A stretch of DNA of 26,622 bases from an uncultured Eubacteriales bacterium (GCA_900545865.1 URAN01000036.1:1-26622); one strand, 5' to 3'. Shown: positions 5,391 to 13,937, numbered from the stretch's first letter. Made by a program: numbers and translations. The notes: a model not told the origin generated them from the sequence alone.

Positions 5391-6179
5391 TTATCCCAAT
5401 GCGGTAACTTTTCTTAAATATTCGAGGGTTTTAAACCTGTGTTCAAAAATCGTTTCTATACAGTTCTCGCCGACTTCGCTTAAGTATTTGAGTGACGGCG
5501 GCGGCAGAGTGAACGAAAATTCTTTTTTGTCCGCCGCCAGAGCGATATATGATATGGCGGCGAGAATCGCATTGTTTATCCGAATAATTCCCGTTTTGTC
5601 CGCAATGCATTTTTCGCAATAAACCTTGCCGTCGAGAGGTGACAGAAAGTGCAGCCCGTCAAGCTTTCCGCAGCCGCCACAGCATGACATATCGGGCAGC
5701 CGTCCGTCAAGCATAAGCGAACGAAATTCAAAGACCGCTTTGATTTTTTCAAACTCCGCGCTTTGAGTCGGGTTTGGATTTTTGACAACGCGGCTTAAAA
5801 GATAAAGCGCGCGCAATAAAAGTTCAACTTGGGGCGCGTTCGGGTCGCCCTCTTGAACGATAAAATTTGTAAGGTCGCAAAAATATGCGGCGAACGCCAT
5901 TCCGTCAAGCGATTCGTGCAGCTCTGAAAAAGAGTGAATCAGCTCGCCCTCGTTGAGCTTATAGAGAGAAGAAGAGTTGCTTTTAAATAAGGTAAAACGG
6001 CTGTAAGCAAAAAGTCCCGTGGCGGTTAAAAGCCCCGACTTGCCTTTTCGGGCATTGCCGGCAAGAATCGAAATCCTGCCGAGATTTTTGGTTACAACCG
6101 TAAGTATTCTCGATGTATCACCGTATTTTGTTTCTTTTGTAACAACTCCGGCGGCATCAACGATAGCCAACTGTTTCAC
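5391..6179 (-). CDS. recO: DNA repair protein RecO
   Basis: A 262-aa protein matching the RecO family in length and layout. An N-terminal OB-fold (residues about 1-80; GVVTKETKYGDTSRILTVVT, then GRISILAGNARKGKS) is followed by a helical domain with a zinc-binding set (Cys166/167, Cys170, Cys188, Cys191). RecO works with RecR to load RecA onto SSB-coated DNA in the RecF pathway. The start is GTG at 6179 (or TTG at 6170) and lies 23 nt inside the end of the yqzL-like gene, so translation is probably coupled. It is the last gene of the phoH operon. Confidence 0.93.
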   Translation of the reverse strand: MKQLAIVDAAGVVTKETKYGDTSRILTVVTKNLGRISILAGNARKGKSGLLTATGLFAYSRFTLFKSNSSSLYKLNEGELIHSFSELHESLDGMAFAAYFCDLTNFIVQEGDPNAPQVELLLRALYLLSRVVKNPNPTQSAEFEKIKAVFEFRSLMLDGRLPDMSCCGGCGKLDGLHFLSPLDGKVYCEKCIADKTGIIRINNAILAAISYIALAADKKEFSFTLPPPSLKYLSEVGENCIETIFEHRFKTLEYLRKVTALG

Positions 6180-6315
6180 CGTCCTTTTTATTCGCGTTTG
6201 TGTACGTTTTATATTTAAGATAGGAAGACACGCTTCCCGATTCCGTAAATTTTTCCCAGTATTCGTCCGCGATTTGTGAAATGTCGCGGCTCTTGGTTTC
6301 GCTTGCGTCAGCCAT
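6157..6315 (-). CDS. YqzL-like small protein
   Basis: A 52-aa ORF beginning MADASETKSR, found by reading the era-recO gap. The middle, EYWEKFTESGSVSSYLKYK, fits the YqzL family pattern 'W-x-x-F-x-x-T/S-G-x-x-x-x-Y-L-x-Y/F-K'. In Bacillus subtilis yqzL also lies between era and recO, which supports the call. It has the same AGAGAGGA ribosome binding site seen at other genes here, 9 nt before the ATG at 6315. Its end overlaps the recO start by 23 nt. The function of the family is not established. Confidence 0.75.
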   Translation of the reverse strand: MADASETKSRDISQIADEYWEKFTESGSVSSYLKYKTYTNANKKDGETVGYR

Positions 6316-6393
6316 AAATATCATCCTCTCTGTCGCGTTTGATTTTAGTATGCGATAGAGAGTGTGATATATACAGGTAATAAATTCAAGTAT

Positions 6394-7278
6394 TTATTCA
6401 AAACCGATGTCCGAGATAAAGTTTTCGCGGTTTCGCCAATCCTCTTTGACTCTGACCCAAAGCTCGAGATAAACTTTGGCGTTCAAAAACTTTTCTATGT
6501 CCGTGCGCGCAAAGCTGCCGATTTTTTTGAGCTTTTCGCCGCCTTTGCCGATAATGATTCCTTTGTGACTTTGCTTTTCGCAATATATTGCGGCAAGTAT
6601 CTCATACGTTCCGTTATTGCGTTTTTTCATTCTTTCTATCTCGACCGCAATCCCGTGAGGAACCTCGCGGTTTAAAAGGCGCAGAGCCTTTTCGCGGATA
6701 TATTCGGCGACAATTTGACGTTCGGGCTGGTCGGTGATGGTGTCATCGGGAAAGAATTTGGGACCTTCGGGCAGGAATTCTTTTAATTTTTCAAAAAGTT
6801 CGTCCAGATTTTCATCATTCTTTGCCGAAATCGGAACTATATCCGAAAAATCGTATATGCCTTTGAGCTTGTCCAAAATAGGCAAAAGCCGGAGTTTTTG
6901 AACGGTGTCAATCTTGTTTACGGCAAGAATAACGGGTACGTTTGACGCTTTAAGCCCGGCGAGAGATGCCGCCTCCAATTCCAATTCATCGTCTTTTATG
7001 TTACAGTCGATAACATATAAAAGCGCGTCAATGTCTTGGGTTGCCGTATAGATATACTTTTCCATTCGGCGGCCGAGCTTGTTATGGGGTTTATGTATTC
7101 CCGGGGTGTCGATAAGCACAAGCTGATAATCTTCGCCCGTTTTAACGCCTAAAATTTTTGTTCTTGTGGTCTGTGGCTTTGATGAAGTAATCGCAACCTT
7201 TTCGCCCACCATACGATTGAGCAGGGTTGATTTACCGGCGTTCGGTCTGCCGGTGATGGCTATAAAACCTGATTTCAT
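6394..7278 (-). CDS. era: GTPase Era
   Basis: A 294-aa protein of normal Era length. The N-terminal G domain has G1 GRPNAGKS (10-17), G2 around the TTRTK segment (38-42), G3 DTPG (57-60), G4 NKID (121-124) and G5 SAK (151-153). The C-terminal KH domain has GKGGEKLKKIG (244-254). Era is an essential GTPase that binds the 3' end of 16S rRNA during 30S subunit maturation. Its ATG overlaps the TGA of ybeY (ATGA), so the two are translationally coupled. It is followed by the yqzL-like gene. Confidence 0.97.
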   Translation of the reverse strand: MKSGFIAITGRPNAGKSTLLNRMVGEKVAITSSKPQTTRTKILGVKTGEDYQLVLIDTPGIHKPHNKLGRRMEKYIYTATQDIDALLYVIDCNIKDDELELEAASLAGLKASNVPVILAVNKIDTVQKLRLLPILDKLKGIYDFSDIVPISAKNDENLDELFEKLKEFLPEGPKFFPDDTITDQPERQIVAEYIREKALRLLNREVPHGIAVEIERMKKRNNGTYEILAAIYCEKQSHKGIIIGKGGEKLKKIGSFARTDIEKFLNAKVYLELWVRVKEDWRNRENFISDIGFE

Positions 7279-7790
7279 TTGTTGTCCTCCTTTTCGGGAT
7301 TGGTGTCTCGTGTAAGTCCGATGCTGTCGAGTATTTCACGCTGGTATCCGAACATTTCCTTTTCTTCGTCCTCGGTCATATGGTCATATCCCAAAAGATG
7401 CAGCATCGAATGTACGGTCAAAAATCCTATTTCGCGTTCGGGCGAGTGTCCGTATTCCTCCGCCTGTTCATATGCGCGCTCGACCGAGATAACTATATCG
7501 CCCAGACAAAGCTCGCCCATTTCATTGAACTCGACATAATCTTCTATAATTTCGCCGTCCTCGTCATATTCGAACATGGGAAAGGAAAGCACGTCCGTTG
7601 CGCGGTCGATTCCGCGGTGCAGGCTGTTGAGAACGCGAATACCCTCGTTGTCGGTGAGCATTACGCTTATCTCGACATCACTGCGAAAATTCATATAGTC
7701 CAAAGCCGCCTTTGCGCACTTTTTTATCAAATCCTTCGTGCTGCGGCTGATTTTATACTTGTCCTGTTGGTTCAAAAAACTTATTTTCAT
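7275..7790 (-). CDS. ybeY: Endoribonuclease YbeY
   Basis: A 171-aa metal-dependent RNase needed for 16S rRNA 3' end maturation and ribosome quality control. The zinc motif H-x3-H-x5-H is present as HSMLHLLGYDH (His127, His131, His137), and the upstream motif RATDVLSFP (about 63-71) is also conserved. It overlaps phoH upstream and era downstream by 4 nt each (ATGA junctions). The N-terminal start MKISFLNQ is typical. Confidence 0.96.
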   Translation of the reverse strand: MKISFLNQQDKYKISRSTKDLIKKCAKAALDYMNFRSDVEISVMLTDNEGIRVLNSLHRGIDRATDVLSFPMFEYDEDGEIIEDYVEFNEMGELCLGDIVISVERAYEQAEEYGHSPEREIGFLTVHSMLHLLGYDHMTEDEEKEMFGYQREILDSIGLTRDTNPEKEDNK

Positions 7791-8785
7791 ACTCTGCCAC
7801 CCTGATTCCGATTGCTTTTCTTTGCTGCGCGTTCGCGCTCTAACGTCTTGCGCTCATACGCCTTGACTATTCTCTGAACAAGAGGATGCCGCACAACATC
7901 GCGTTCATCGAGATATACGAACTCGATGCCCTCAACATTCTTTAAAACGGACTCGGCATCGCGCAGACCCGATTTTTTGTCACGCGGAAGGTCAATTTGT
8001 GTGACATCGCCCGTCACGACAATGTGTGACGAAAAGCCCATTCTTGTCAGGAACATTTTCATCTGTTCGGCGGTGGTGTTCTGTGCTTCATCGAGAATTA
8101 TGAATGCGTTATCGAGGGTTCGGCCGCGCATATACGCCAAAGGTGCAACCTCGATTGAGCCGCGCTCTAAATTCTTGTGAAAGCTTTCATAGCCGAGCAT
8201 TTCGCCGAGAGCGTCATAGAGCGGCCTCAAATACGGGTCAACCTTTTCCTGCATATCTCCGGGCAGAAAGCCGAGACTTTCGCCTGCCTCAATCGCCGGG
8301 CGTGTGAGTATTATTCGGCTCACCTCTTTGTTTTTAAATGCGCTTACCGCCGCCGCAACCGCAAGGTAGGTCTTTCCTGTTCCGGCAGGTCCGATGCCGA
8401 ACACGATTGAGTTTTGTTTTATGGTATTGATATAGGTCTTTTGACCGAGGGTTTTTGCCTTTATCGGCGCACCCGACGAGTTGATACAGATAACGTCTTT
8501 GCCGAGGTCTTCAAGCTTTTCTTCGTTTCCGTCCTCAATCTGTGACATAACGTATCTGACTTCGCTCTCTGAAATCGTTTCGCCTCTTGCCGCCATGGCA
8601 AGCAGGGCATTCACCGCCGATGCGGCGCGGTCAACCCCCTCGGGTTCGCCGCCGATTTTTATATCCGAGCCGCGGTTTATTATCGCAACGTCAAGCTCTT
8701 TTTCAATTATTTTTACATTTTCATCGAAATTTCCGAAAAGATTGATAACAAGGTCAATCCTCTCTGCCTCTATGTGTCTTTCCAT
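7787..8785 (-). CDS. phoH: PhoH-like ATPase
   Basis: A 332-aa cytoplasmic ATPase of the PhoH family. A small N-terminal domain resembling a KH-type fold (residues about 1-75) is followed by the helicase-like ATPase core, with Walker A GPAGTGKT (132-139), TRPAIEAGESLGFLPGD (161-177) and Walker B FIILDEAQNT (228-237). PhoH-type proteins are linked to RNA metabolism, and the conserved link with ybeY supports that. It is the first gene of the operon. Unlike Bacillus, the yqfF-type HD phosphodiesterase, dgkA and cdd are absent between phoH and era. Confidence 0.94.
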   Translation of the reverse strand: MERHIEAERIDLVINLFGNFDENVKIIEKELDVAIINRGSDIKIGGEPEGVDRAASAVNALLAMAARGETISESEVRYVMSQIEDGNEEKLEDLGKDVICINSSGAPIKAKTLGQKTYINTIKQNSIVFGIGPAGTGKTYLAVAAAVSAFKNKEVSRIILTRPAIEAGESLGFLPGDMQEKVDPYLRPLYDALGEMLGYESFHKNLERGSIEVAPLAYMRGRTLDNAFIILDEAQNTTAEQMKMFLTRMGFSSHIVVTGDVTQIDLPRDKKSGLRDAESVLKNVEGIEFVYLDERDVVRHPLVQRIVKAYERKTLERERAAKKSNRNQGGRV

Positions 8786-8863
8786 TAATTTAACCTCTGT
8801 ATTAAAATTTGTCCGAATTTTATTTTTGGCATTTTTATATCTAATAATACCTCTTATTTATAT

Positions 8864-8892
8864 ATGATAATCCATAGAGCCGATTTTGTCAA
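8864..8892 (-). promoter_or_regulatory. Promoter of the phoH-ybeY-era-yqzL-recO operon
   Basis: On the minus strand a perfect TTGACA (8892-8887), exact 17-nt spacer, then TATCAT (8869-8864). The transcription start should be near 8857, about 70 nt before the phoH ATG. Confidence 0.75.
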
Positions 8893-9039
8893 ATATAAAT
8901 TCAAAAATTCAGCATAAAAATAAATGTTTAAAAATTGTTCGTAATGCGAAAAATACCGAAATATCAAGGGTTTTGACGACCATATGGCAAAATTGATAGA
9001 AAAATGTAAAAAAAAATTAAATTTTTTTCAAAAAAACAC

Positions 9040-9068
9040 TTGCGTTTTTTTAAGTTTTATATTAAAAT
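9040..9068 (+). promoter_or_regulatory. Promoter of the dcw cluster (PmraZ)
   Basis: TTGCGT (9040-9045), 17-nt spacer, TAAAAT (9063-9068). It is followed at once by the repeated MraZ-type boxes. Confidence 0.7.
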
Positions 9069-9070
9069 AG

Positions 9071-9110
9071 TATCAGGTGGAGCAAAGTGGCACAAAGTGG
9101 AACGATGTGG
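9071..9110 (+). promoter_or_regulatory. mraZ box: MraZ operator: four 10-nt direct repeats
   Basis: Four consecutive 10-nt units end in GTGG or GGTGG: TATCAGGTGG, AGCAAAGTGG, CACAAAGTGG, AACGATGTGG. The two central units contain AAAGTGG followed by three variable bases, which is the repeat type described for MraZ in Mollicutes; other MraZ proteins bind TGGG-type repeats at the same 10-nt step. The array covers the expected transcription start, so the first gene product, MraZ, probably controls its own cluster. Confidence 0.75.
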
Positions 9111-9190
9111 CGCGGATTTCAGCGACATCGAAATACGAGATAAATTAAGTCCGTTTAACCGTCGGGCGCAAGGATAAGGAGGCGGCAAAG

Positions 9191-9616
9191 ATGCTTGTCG
9201 GAAAATATGACCAGAATATAGACGCAAAAGGCAGAGTCAGCATACCTGCAAAGTTCAGAGCGGCTCTCGGCGAGAACTTTGTTGTCACCGCCGGCGAGGA
9301 AAAGTGCGCCCTTTTGTATCCCGTGGAAGAATGGAACAAGTTTATGGAACGCATAGCATCGGATTTTGAACCTCAGGTCAGGGCCATGATGATGAGATTT
9401 GTTCAGAGAAACTCGGCGGAATGTTCGCTTGACTCTCAAGGCAGGGTGGTTATTCCGCCCCAGGTCAGAGAGTATGCGGCTCTGTCAAAAGAGATTGTTG
9501 TTGTCGGCGAACAGACAAAGGTTGAAATTTGGAGTACCGATAACTGGAACGAATACGCGGACGATAACTTTGATGAGGCAGAGATTAAAAAGCTGCTTAT
9601 GCAGATAGGAATGTAA
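9191..9616 (+). CDS. mraZ: Transcriptional regulator MraZ
   Basis: A 141-aa protein built of two SpoVT-AbrB-like halves with the DxxGR signature at residues 11-15 (DAKGRVSIPAKFR) and 81-85 (DSQGRVVIPPQVR). MraZ forms a ring and binds directly repeated boxes in front of its own operon, which are visible at 9071-9110. The ribosome binding site AAGGAGG lies 7-13 nt upstream of the ATG. It is the first gene of the dcw cluster, 18 nt before rsmH. Confidence 0.97.
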   Translation: MLVGKYDQNIDAKGRVSIPAKFRAALGENFVVTAGEEKCALLYPVEEWNKFMERIASDFEPQVRAMMMRFVQRNSAECSLDSQGRVVIPPQVREYAALSKEIVVVGEQTKVEIWSTDNWNEYADDNFDEAEIKKLLMQIGM

Positions 9617-9634
9617 TTCGGAGGGTATTTTTCA

Positions 9635-10570
9635 ATGGAATTTTCGCATATATCGGTTCTTCCGAAAGAAAGCGTAAGTATGCTGAATATCAATCCGAAA
9701 GGCATATATGTTGACGGAACTTTGGGCGGCGGAGGTCATTCGGCGCTTATTTGTTCCGAATTATCCGACAAAGGATGTCTTGTCGGCATTGACCGTGACG
9801 ATGCGGCGATTGCGGCGGCAACTGAGCGGCTTAAAAATTTCAAGTGCAAAATAACGCTGTGCCGCGACAACTTTTTTAATGTAAAAAGCGTTATCGCCGA
9901 CCTCGGTATCGATGCAATAGACGGTGCGGTTTTGGATTTGGGCGTTTCATCGCCCCAGCTCGATGTTCCCGAGCGCGGATTCAGTTATAACAGCTGTGCA
10001 AGGCTCGATATGAGAATGGACAGACGCGCCGAGCTTGACGCCTATACGGTTGTCAATACATATGATGAAAAAAGGCTTGCCGATATTATATTTAAATACG
10101 GCGAGGATAAATTTGCCCGAAAAATTGCAAGGGCAATATGCCGCGAGCGTCAAAACTCGCCGATAGAGACGACCACCGAATTGTCGGATATAATAAAATC
10201 GGCGTTTCCGCCGTCGGCACGCTTTGCGGACAAGCACCCGGCAAAGCGCACCTTTCAGGCATTGAGAATTGAGGTAAACGGCGAACTTGACGGTTTGGAC
10301 GGGGCAATACGCGACTTTGTCGATATATTGAAACCCGGCGGCAGACTTGCCGTGATAACGTTTCACTCGCTCGAGGACAGAATAGTCAAGCGAGCGTTTG
10401 CCGACCTTGCGAAAGGGTGTATCTGTCCCAAGGACTTTCCCGTTTGCGTTTGCGGAAAAGAGCCAACGGTAAGTTTGGTGAACCGCAAGCCGATTGTTGC
10501 GGATAAATTCGAGACGGACGCGAATTATCGCGCGCACAGCGCAAAGCTTAGGGTTGCCGAAAAGCTTTAA
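9635..10570 (+). CDS. rsmH: 16S rRNA (cytosine-1402-N4)-methyltransferase RsmH
   Basis: A 311-aa S-adenosylmethionine-dependent methyltransferase, formerly MraW. The SAM-binding motif DGTLGGGGHS is at about residues 28-37, followed by the conserved GIDRDD, LDLGVSSPQLD, RGFSY and ITFHSLEDRIVK segments. It modifies C1402 of 16S rRNA in the decoding centre. The ribosome binding site is GGAGG about 10 nt upstream, and the 18-nt spacing from mraZ shows co-transcription. An 80-nt gap with a small GCCGC/GCGGC hairpin (10594-10613) separates it from ftsL. Confidence 0.97.
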   Translation: MEFSHISVLPKESVSMLNINPKGIYVDGTLGGGGHSALICSELSDKGCLVGIDRDDAAIAAATERLKNFKCKITLCRDNFFNVKSVIADLGIDAIDGAVLDLGVSSPQLDVPERGFSYNSCARLDMRMDRRAELDAYTVVNTYDEKRLADIIFKYGEDKFARKIARAICRERQNSPIETTTELSDIIKSAFPPSARFADKHPAKRTFQALRIEVNGELDGLDGAIRDFVDILKPGGRLAVITFHSLEDRIVKRAFADLAKGCICPKDFPVCVCGKEPTVSLVNRKPIVADKFETDANYRAHSAKLRVAEKL

Positions 10571-10650
10571 ACTCGGAATTGTGAACATAAAAAGCCGCAG
10601 AGTATGACGCGGCACATTGATTAAAACTATTATAAGAGAGGATGAGAACC

Positions 10651-11256
10651 GTGCCCACAGATACACGAAACATAAAGCGCAGCAGAGCCGGAAGCTATAC
10701 CGGTATCTATGACAGGGACAAAATCAATACAAACGGTTATTCAAGCAGATATACATCGGGCACGGCAAACAGAACAAATGCGGCATATGATTTAACGCCG
10801 TACAGAACGCCGGTTGAGGTTGCGCCAAAGCGGAAAGAGGCTGTTAAAAAACCGTCCGTCCCGGCACACAGAGCCGATGCCGTTATTGATAAAAATAAAA
10901 TGCGCAGGATTGCAACGGCAAGCGTAATTGTGTTTATAGCGGCAATGGTTATACTTTGTCGATATGTAAGCATTTTAAACGGAAACCGTACAATCAGCGA
11001 GCTTGAAAAACAGTACAGCGAGGTAATGTCCCAAAATCAGGCGATGCAAGTCAAGATAGACGGAAAGCTTGAAAAAGGTGAGATAGAAAAGACGGCGAGG
11101 GAAGAACTCGGAATGATGGCGCCTGAGAATTATCAGGTTTTTTACATACAGATGGATATGCAAGACGGCGGTGACGGACAGAGTGAGAATAAGTCCGATG
11201 ACGCGGTTTTGGGAACACCGGGAACGCTTATGAATGCATTCAGGGTTTTAAAATAG
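10651..11256 (+). CDS. FtsL-like bitopic cell division protein
   Basis: A 201-aa protein in the ftsL position between rsmH and the class B PBP. It has an unusually long basic cytoplasmic region (about 86 residues), one membrane segment (about 87-107, ATASVIVFIAAMVILCRYVS), then a coiled coil (about 113-152, ISELEKQYSEVMSQNQAMQV onward) and a degenerate EELGM-x-APENYQVFYIQ ending as in FtsL/DivIC proteins. FtsL links FtsQ and the PBP/FtsW synthase. I chose the GTG at 10651 over the ATG at 10642, because the AGAGAGGA ribosome binding site is then 8 nt away instead of overlapping the start. The protein is longer than usual FtsL (about 90-130 aa). Confidence 0.8.
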   Translation: MPTDTRNIKRSRAGSYTGIYDRDKINTNGYSSRYTSGTANRTNAAYDLTPYRTPVEVAPKRKEAVKKPSVPAHRADAVIDKNKMRRIATASVIVFIAAMVILCRYVSILNGNRTISELEKQYSEVMSQNQAMQVKIDGKLEKGEIEKTAREELGMMAPENYQVFYIQMDMQDGGDGQSENKSDDAVLGTPGTLMNAFRVLK

Positions 11257-11286
11257 ATTTTTAGTGAATATAATATTAAAAAGATG

Positions 11287-11378
11287 ACGGCAAAAACATT
11301 TTGCCGTTTGGGCTGCCGCCGAGGCTTCACGGCGGCCGTACAAAGACAGGTGCCGTTCGACAAGCCTTGCGAACGGCA
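11287..11378 (+). other. Three consecutive stem-loops in the ftsL-PBP gap
   Basis: Stem 1 ACGGCAAAA/TTTTGCCGT (11287-11307, 9 bp, 3-nt loop), stem 2 GCCGCCG/CGGCGGC (11315-11336, 7 bp, 8-nt loop), stem 3 TGCCGTTCG/CGAACGGCA (11351-11378, 9 bp, 10-nt loop). None has a downstream T run. They fill most of the 149-nt gap and may act in RNA processing, attenuation or stability. Confidence 0.65.
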
Positions 11379-11405
11379 TATTTTGAATTATGAGGTGCAA
11401 AACAT

Positions 11406-13697
11406 ATGGCGGAAAGACGCAATACGGACGGCTCGGGGCAAAGCCGCCGCATAAAACTGAGAAAAATAAACAAGCCAAAGCACAGATACAGAATATCGGT
11501 TATCGGGGTCATCTTTTTGGCTTGCTTTTCAATACTTATCGCAAGGGTTTTTTGGCATCAGATTGTCAACGGCGAATATCTGTCGCGCGCGGCGCTTGAA
11601 CAACAGACAAGCGATAACACGGTAAGCGCAAAGCGCGGCAAGATTTATGACAGGAACTATCGCGTTTTGGCGAGCAACGTTACCGTTGAAACGATAAGCA
11701 TAGCGCCGTCACAGCTGAAATCATCGATAGAAAAGTCGGGGCTTTCGGTACAGACGGCGGCGGACGAATTTGCGAGAATTTTGAATGTAAAAAGCGATGA
11801 GGTCAAAGATAAAATCAACAAGACCGACAGCGGCTTTGAATATATAAAAAAGAAAGCGGAAAAAGAAGAGGCGGACGCGCTCAGAAATTATATTAACGAC
11901 CATAAGCTCTCGGGTGTAAAGTTCGCAGAGGACGTAAAGAGATATTATCCGTATAACAATCTTGCGTCCCACGTAATAGGCTTTGTCGGTTCGGACAATC
12001 AAGGCCTTGAAGGAATAGAGAGCGTGTATGATGATAAGCTCAGCGGTGTTCCGGGACGCGTCATCTCAACGCGCGAAACGGCAGGCATAGACTCGGGCTC
12101 GGATTATGAAAGTTATATCGAGGCGCAGGACGGAAACAGCGTTGTTCTGACGATTGACGAGGTAATCCAAAGCTATGTCGAAAAGCATCTTGAAAACGCG
12201 CGCGTTTCGAATAAGCTCGAAGAGGGCGCGGCGGCAATAGTTATGGATGTCAAAAGCGGTGATGTTCTCGCCATGGCGACAAAGCCCGATTATGACCTCA
12301 ACTCTCCGTTTGAAATAACACAGCCGATTCTCGATAAATACCCGAACGCCGAGGAGGATTTGAAAAAACTTGACGGAACGGAGTATCTGACGAAATTTAA
12401 CGAGATAATTCAGGTTGTGCGCCGAAACAAGGCGGTTGTCGATTCATACGAGCCGGGTTCAACGTTCAAGGCGGTTGTTGCGTCAACGGCGATAGAGACG
12501 GGCGCGTGTACTCTCGATGATGTGTTTAACTGCGGCGGTTCACTCAAAGTTCTGACCGAAACAATCCACTGTGCAAACCGCTCGGGTCACGGCTCGCAAA
12601 AGTTTGCCGAGGCGGTTCAGAATTCGTGTAACCCTGCATTCATTATGATAGGACAAAAGATAGGCAAAGAACGTTTCTTAAAAAACATTCGTGCGTTCGG
12701 ATTTTTTGAGGAAACGGGAATCGAGCTTCCGGGTGAAACAACCGGTGTCGGCTTTACCGAGGACAAATTTACCGATGTTGACCTTGCGACATCATCGTTT
12801 GGACAGTCAATCACGGTTACACCGCTTCAGATGATAACGGCGGTGTCGGCGGTCGCAAACGGCGGAACGCTCTATAAACCGCATTTGGTTAAAGAAATAG
12901 TCAATTCCGACAGTATTGTGGTCGAAAAGAATGAACCCGAAACGGTTCGCCAGGTAATATCGGAAGAGACAAGCAAGACGATGTGTTCCATTTTGGAATC
13001 GGTTGTATCAAAAGGCGGCGGTAAGAATGCGTATCTTGCCGGATACAGAGTTGCCGGAAAGACCGGTACATCGGAGAAATACCCGAGAGGTAATTCAAAG
13101 TATGTTGCGTCGTTTATCGGATTTGCACCGGCGGACGACCCGAAAGTTGCGTGCCTGGTCATTCTTGACCAGCCGGCACAGGGAATGCCGTACTACGGCG
13201 GTGTTATTGCCGCACCGGTGGTAAAAAATATACTCGAAGAAACTCTGCAGTATCTCGGCGTTGAACCGAAATATAACGAAGATGAAAAGAAGTATGCCGA
13301 GATAGAAATACCCGATATTTCGGGCAAGACAACCGACGAGGCAAGCAAAATATTAAAGGAAGCAGGATTTGAAATTCGCATCAAAGGCAGCGGAAAAACC
13401 ATAACGGATCAGCTGCCAAAGGCGCATACAAAACTTGCCAAAGACGGAACGGTTGTTGCCTATACAGACGGAGAAAAAACAGTCAGAAACATTACCGTCC
13501 CGGATGTAAAGGGACAGGGCGCGGCACAAGCGGCGGCAACGCTGACCAATTCGGGGCTTAACGTCCACGTAAAAGGTGCGGCGGGAACGGGCGAGGCCGT
13601 TTGCTCGGGTCAAAGTCCCGTTGCCGGAACGGTGGTTGAGCCGGGAACGGTTGTGTCGATTGACTTCAGCTATTCCGATGTGAACACGGCTGACTGA
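11406..13697 (+). CDS. ftsI: Class B penicillin-binding protein with two PASTA domains (FtsI/SpoVD/PBP2B type)
   Basis: A 763-aa septal transpeptidase. It has a short basic cytoplasmic tail, one membrane anchor (about residues 29-50), a dimerisation domain starting with the RGKIYDRNYRVLAS segment, and a transpeptidase domain with Ser352-Thr-Phe-Lys355, Ser407-Cys-Asn409 and Lys552-Thr-Gly-Thr555. Two C-terminal PASTA repeats begin at about residues 638 (EIPDISGKTTDEASKIL) and 698 (TVPDVKGQGAAQAAATL). It cross-links septal peptidoglycan with FtsW. Two PASTA domains are seen in division PBP2B of bacilli and one in SpoVD, so a vegetative division role is likely, but both names are possible in Clostridia. 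A GAGGTG ribosome binding site lies 10 nt upstream. Confidence 0.93.
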   Translation: MAERRNTDGSGQSRRIKLRKINKPKHRYRISVIGVIFLACFSILIARVFWHQIVNGEYLSRAALEQQTSDNTVSAKRGKIYDRNYRVLASNVTVETISIAPSQLKSSIEKSGLSVQTAADEFARILNVKSDEVKDKINKTDSGFEYIKKKAEKEEADALRNYINDHKLSGVKFAEDVKRYYPYNNLASHVIGFVGSDNQGLEGIESVYDDKLSGVPGRVISTRETAGIDSGSDYESYIEAQDGNSVVLTIDEVIQSYVEKHLENARVSNKLEEGAAAIVMDVKSGDVLAMATKPDYDLNSPFEITQPILDKYPNAEEDLKKLDGTEYLTKFNEIIQVVRRNKAVVDSYEPGSTFKAVVASTAIETGACTLDDVFNCGGSLKVLTETIHCANRSGHGSQKFAEAVQNSCNPAFIMIGQKIGKERFLKNIRAFGFFEETGIELPGETTGVGFTEDKFTDVDLATSSFGQSITVTPLQMITAVSAVANGGTLYKPHLVKEIVNSDSIVVEKNEPETVRQVISEETSKTMCSILESVVSKGGGKNAYLAGYRVAGKTGTSEKYPRGNSKYVASFIGFAPADDPKVACLVILDQPAQGMPYYGGVIAAPVVKNILEETLQYLGVEPKYNEDEKKYAEIEIPDISGKTTDEASKILKEAGFEIRIKGSGKTITDQLPKAHTKLAKDGTVVAYTDGEKTVRNITVPDVKGQGAAQAAATLTNSGLNVHVKGAAGTGEAVCSGQSPVAGTVVEPGTVVSIDFSYSDVNTAD

Positions 13698-13759
13698 TGA
13701 TTATACTTATACAGGAGATTGTATAATATAAAATGCGAATGTGAGGGTAACTTAATATA

Positions 13760-13847
13760 AAATCCAAAATAATTTTTACATTGCCGTCCGGGAGCGGCAG
13801 ACGGAACCGGGCTTCGGGCGTTAATCAAATAAAATTATTTTGGATTT
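13760..13847. repeat. Dispersed inverted-repeat element, copy 2 (inverted)
   Basis: An 88-nt element with a perfect 17-bp terminal inverted repeat (13760-13776 with 13831-13847). It is the reverse complement of the element at 5223-5306. The outer arm reads ATCC/GGAT here against ATC/GAT in copy 1, so both arms changed together and pairing is kept. It separates the PBP gene from murE. Confidence 0.85.
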
Positions 13848-13937
13848 ATGATACGGTTAAATCTGATATGTGGACAAAATGATAAAATATATAAAGTATA
13901 ATTTTAGATTATTCCAAATTATACAAAGTTTTCAGAA

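Larger units (their letters stand above)
8786..9190. other. Divergent control region between phoH and mraZ
   Basis: A 405-nt spacer. It contains the phoH promoter on the left, an AT-rich stretch with A and T runs in the middle (about 8990-9040), then the mraZ promoter, four MraZ-type boxes and a leader of about 115 nt. I found no small gene in it. Confidence 0.7.

Noticed and set aside
10594..10613. GCCGC/GCGGC hairpin between rsmH and the ftsL-like gene as a terminator
   Set aside because: Only 5 bp with no T run after it.
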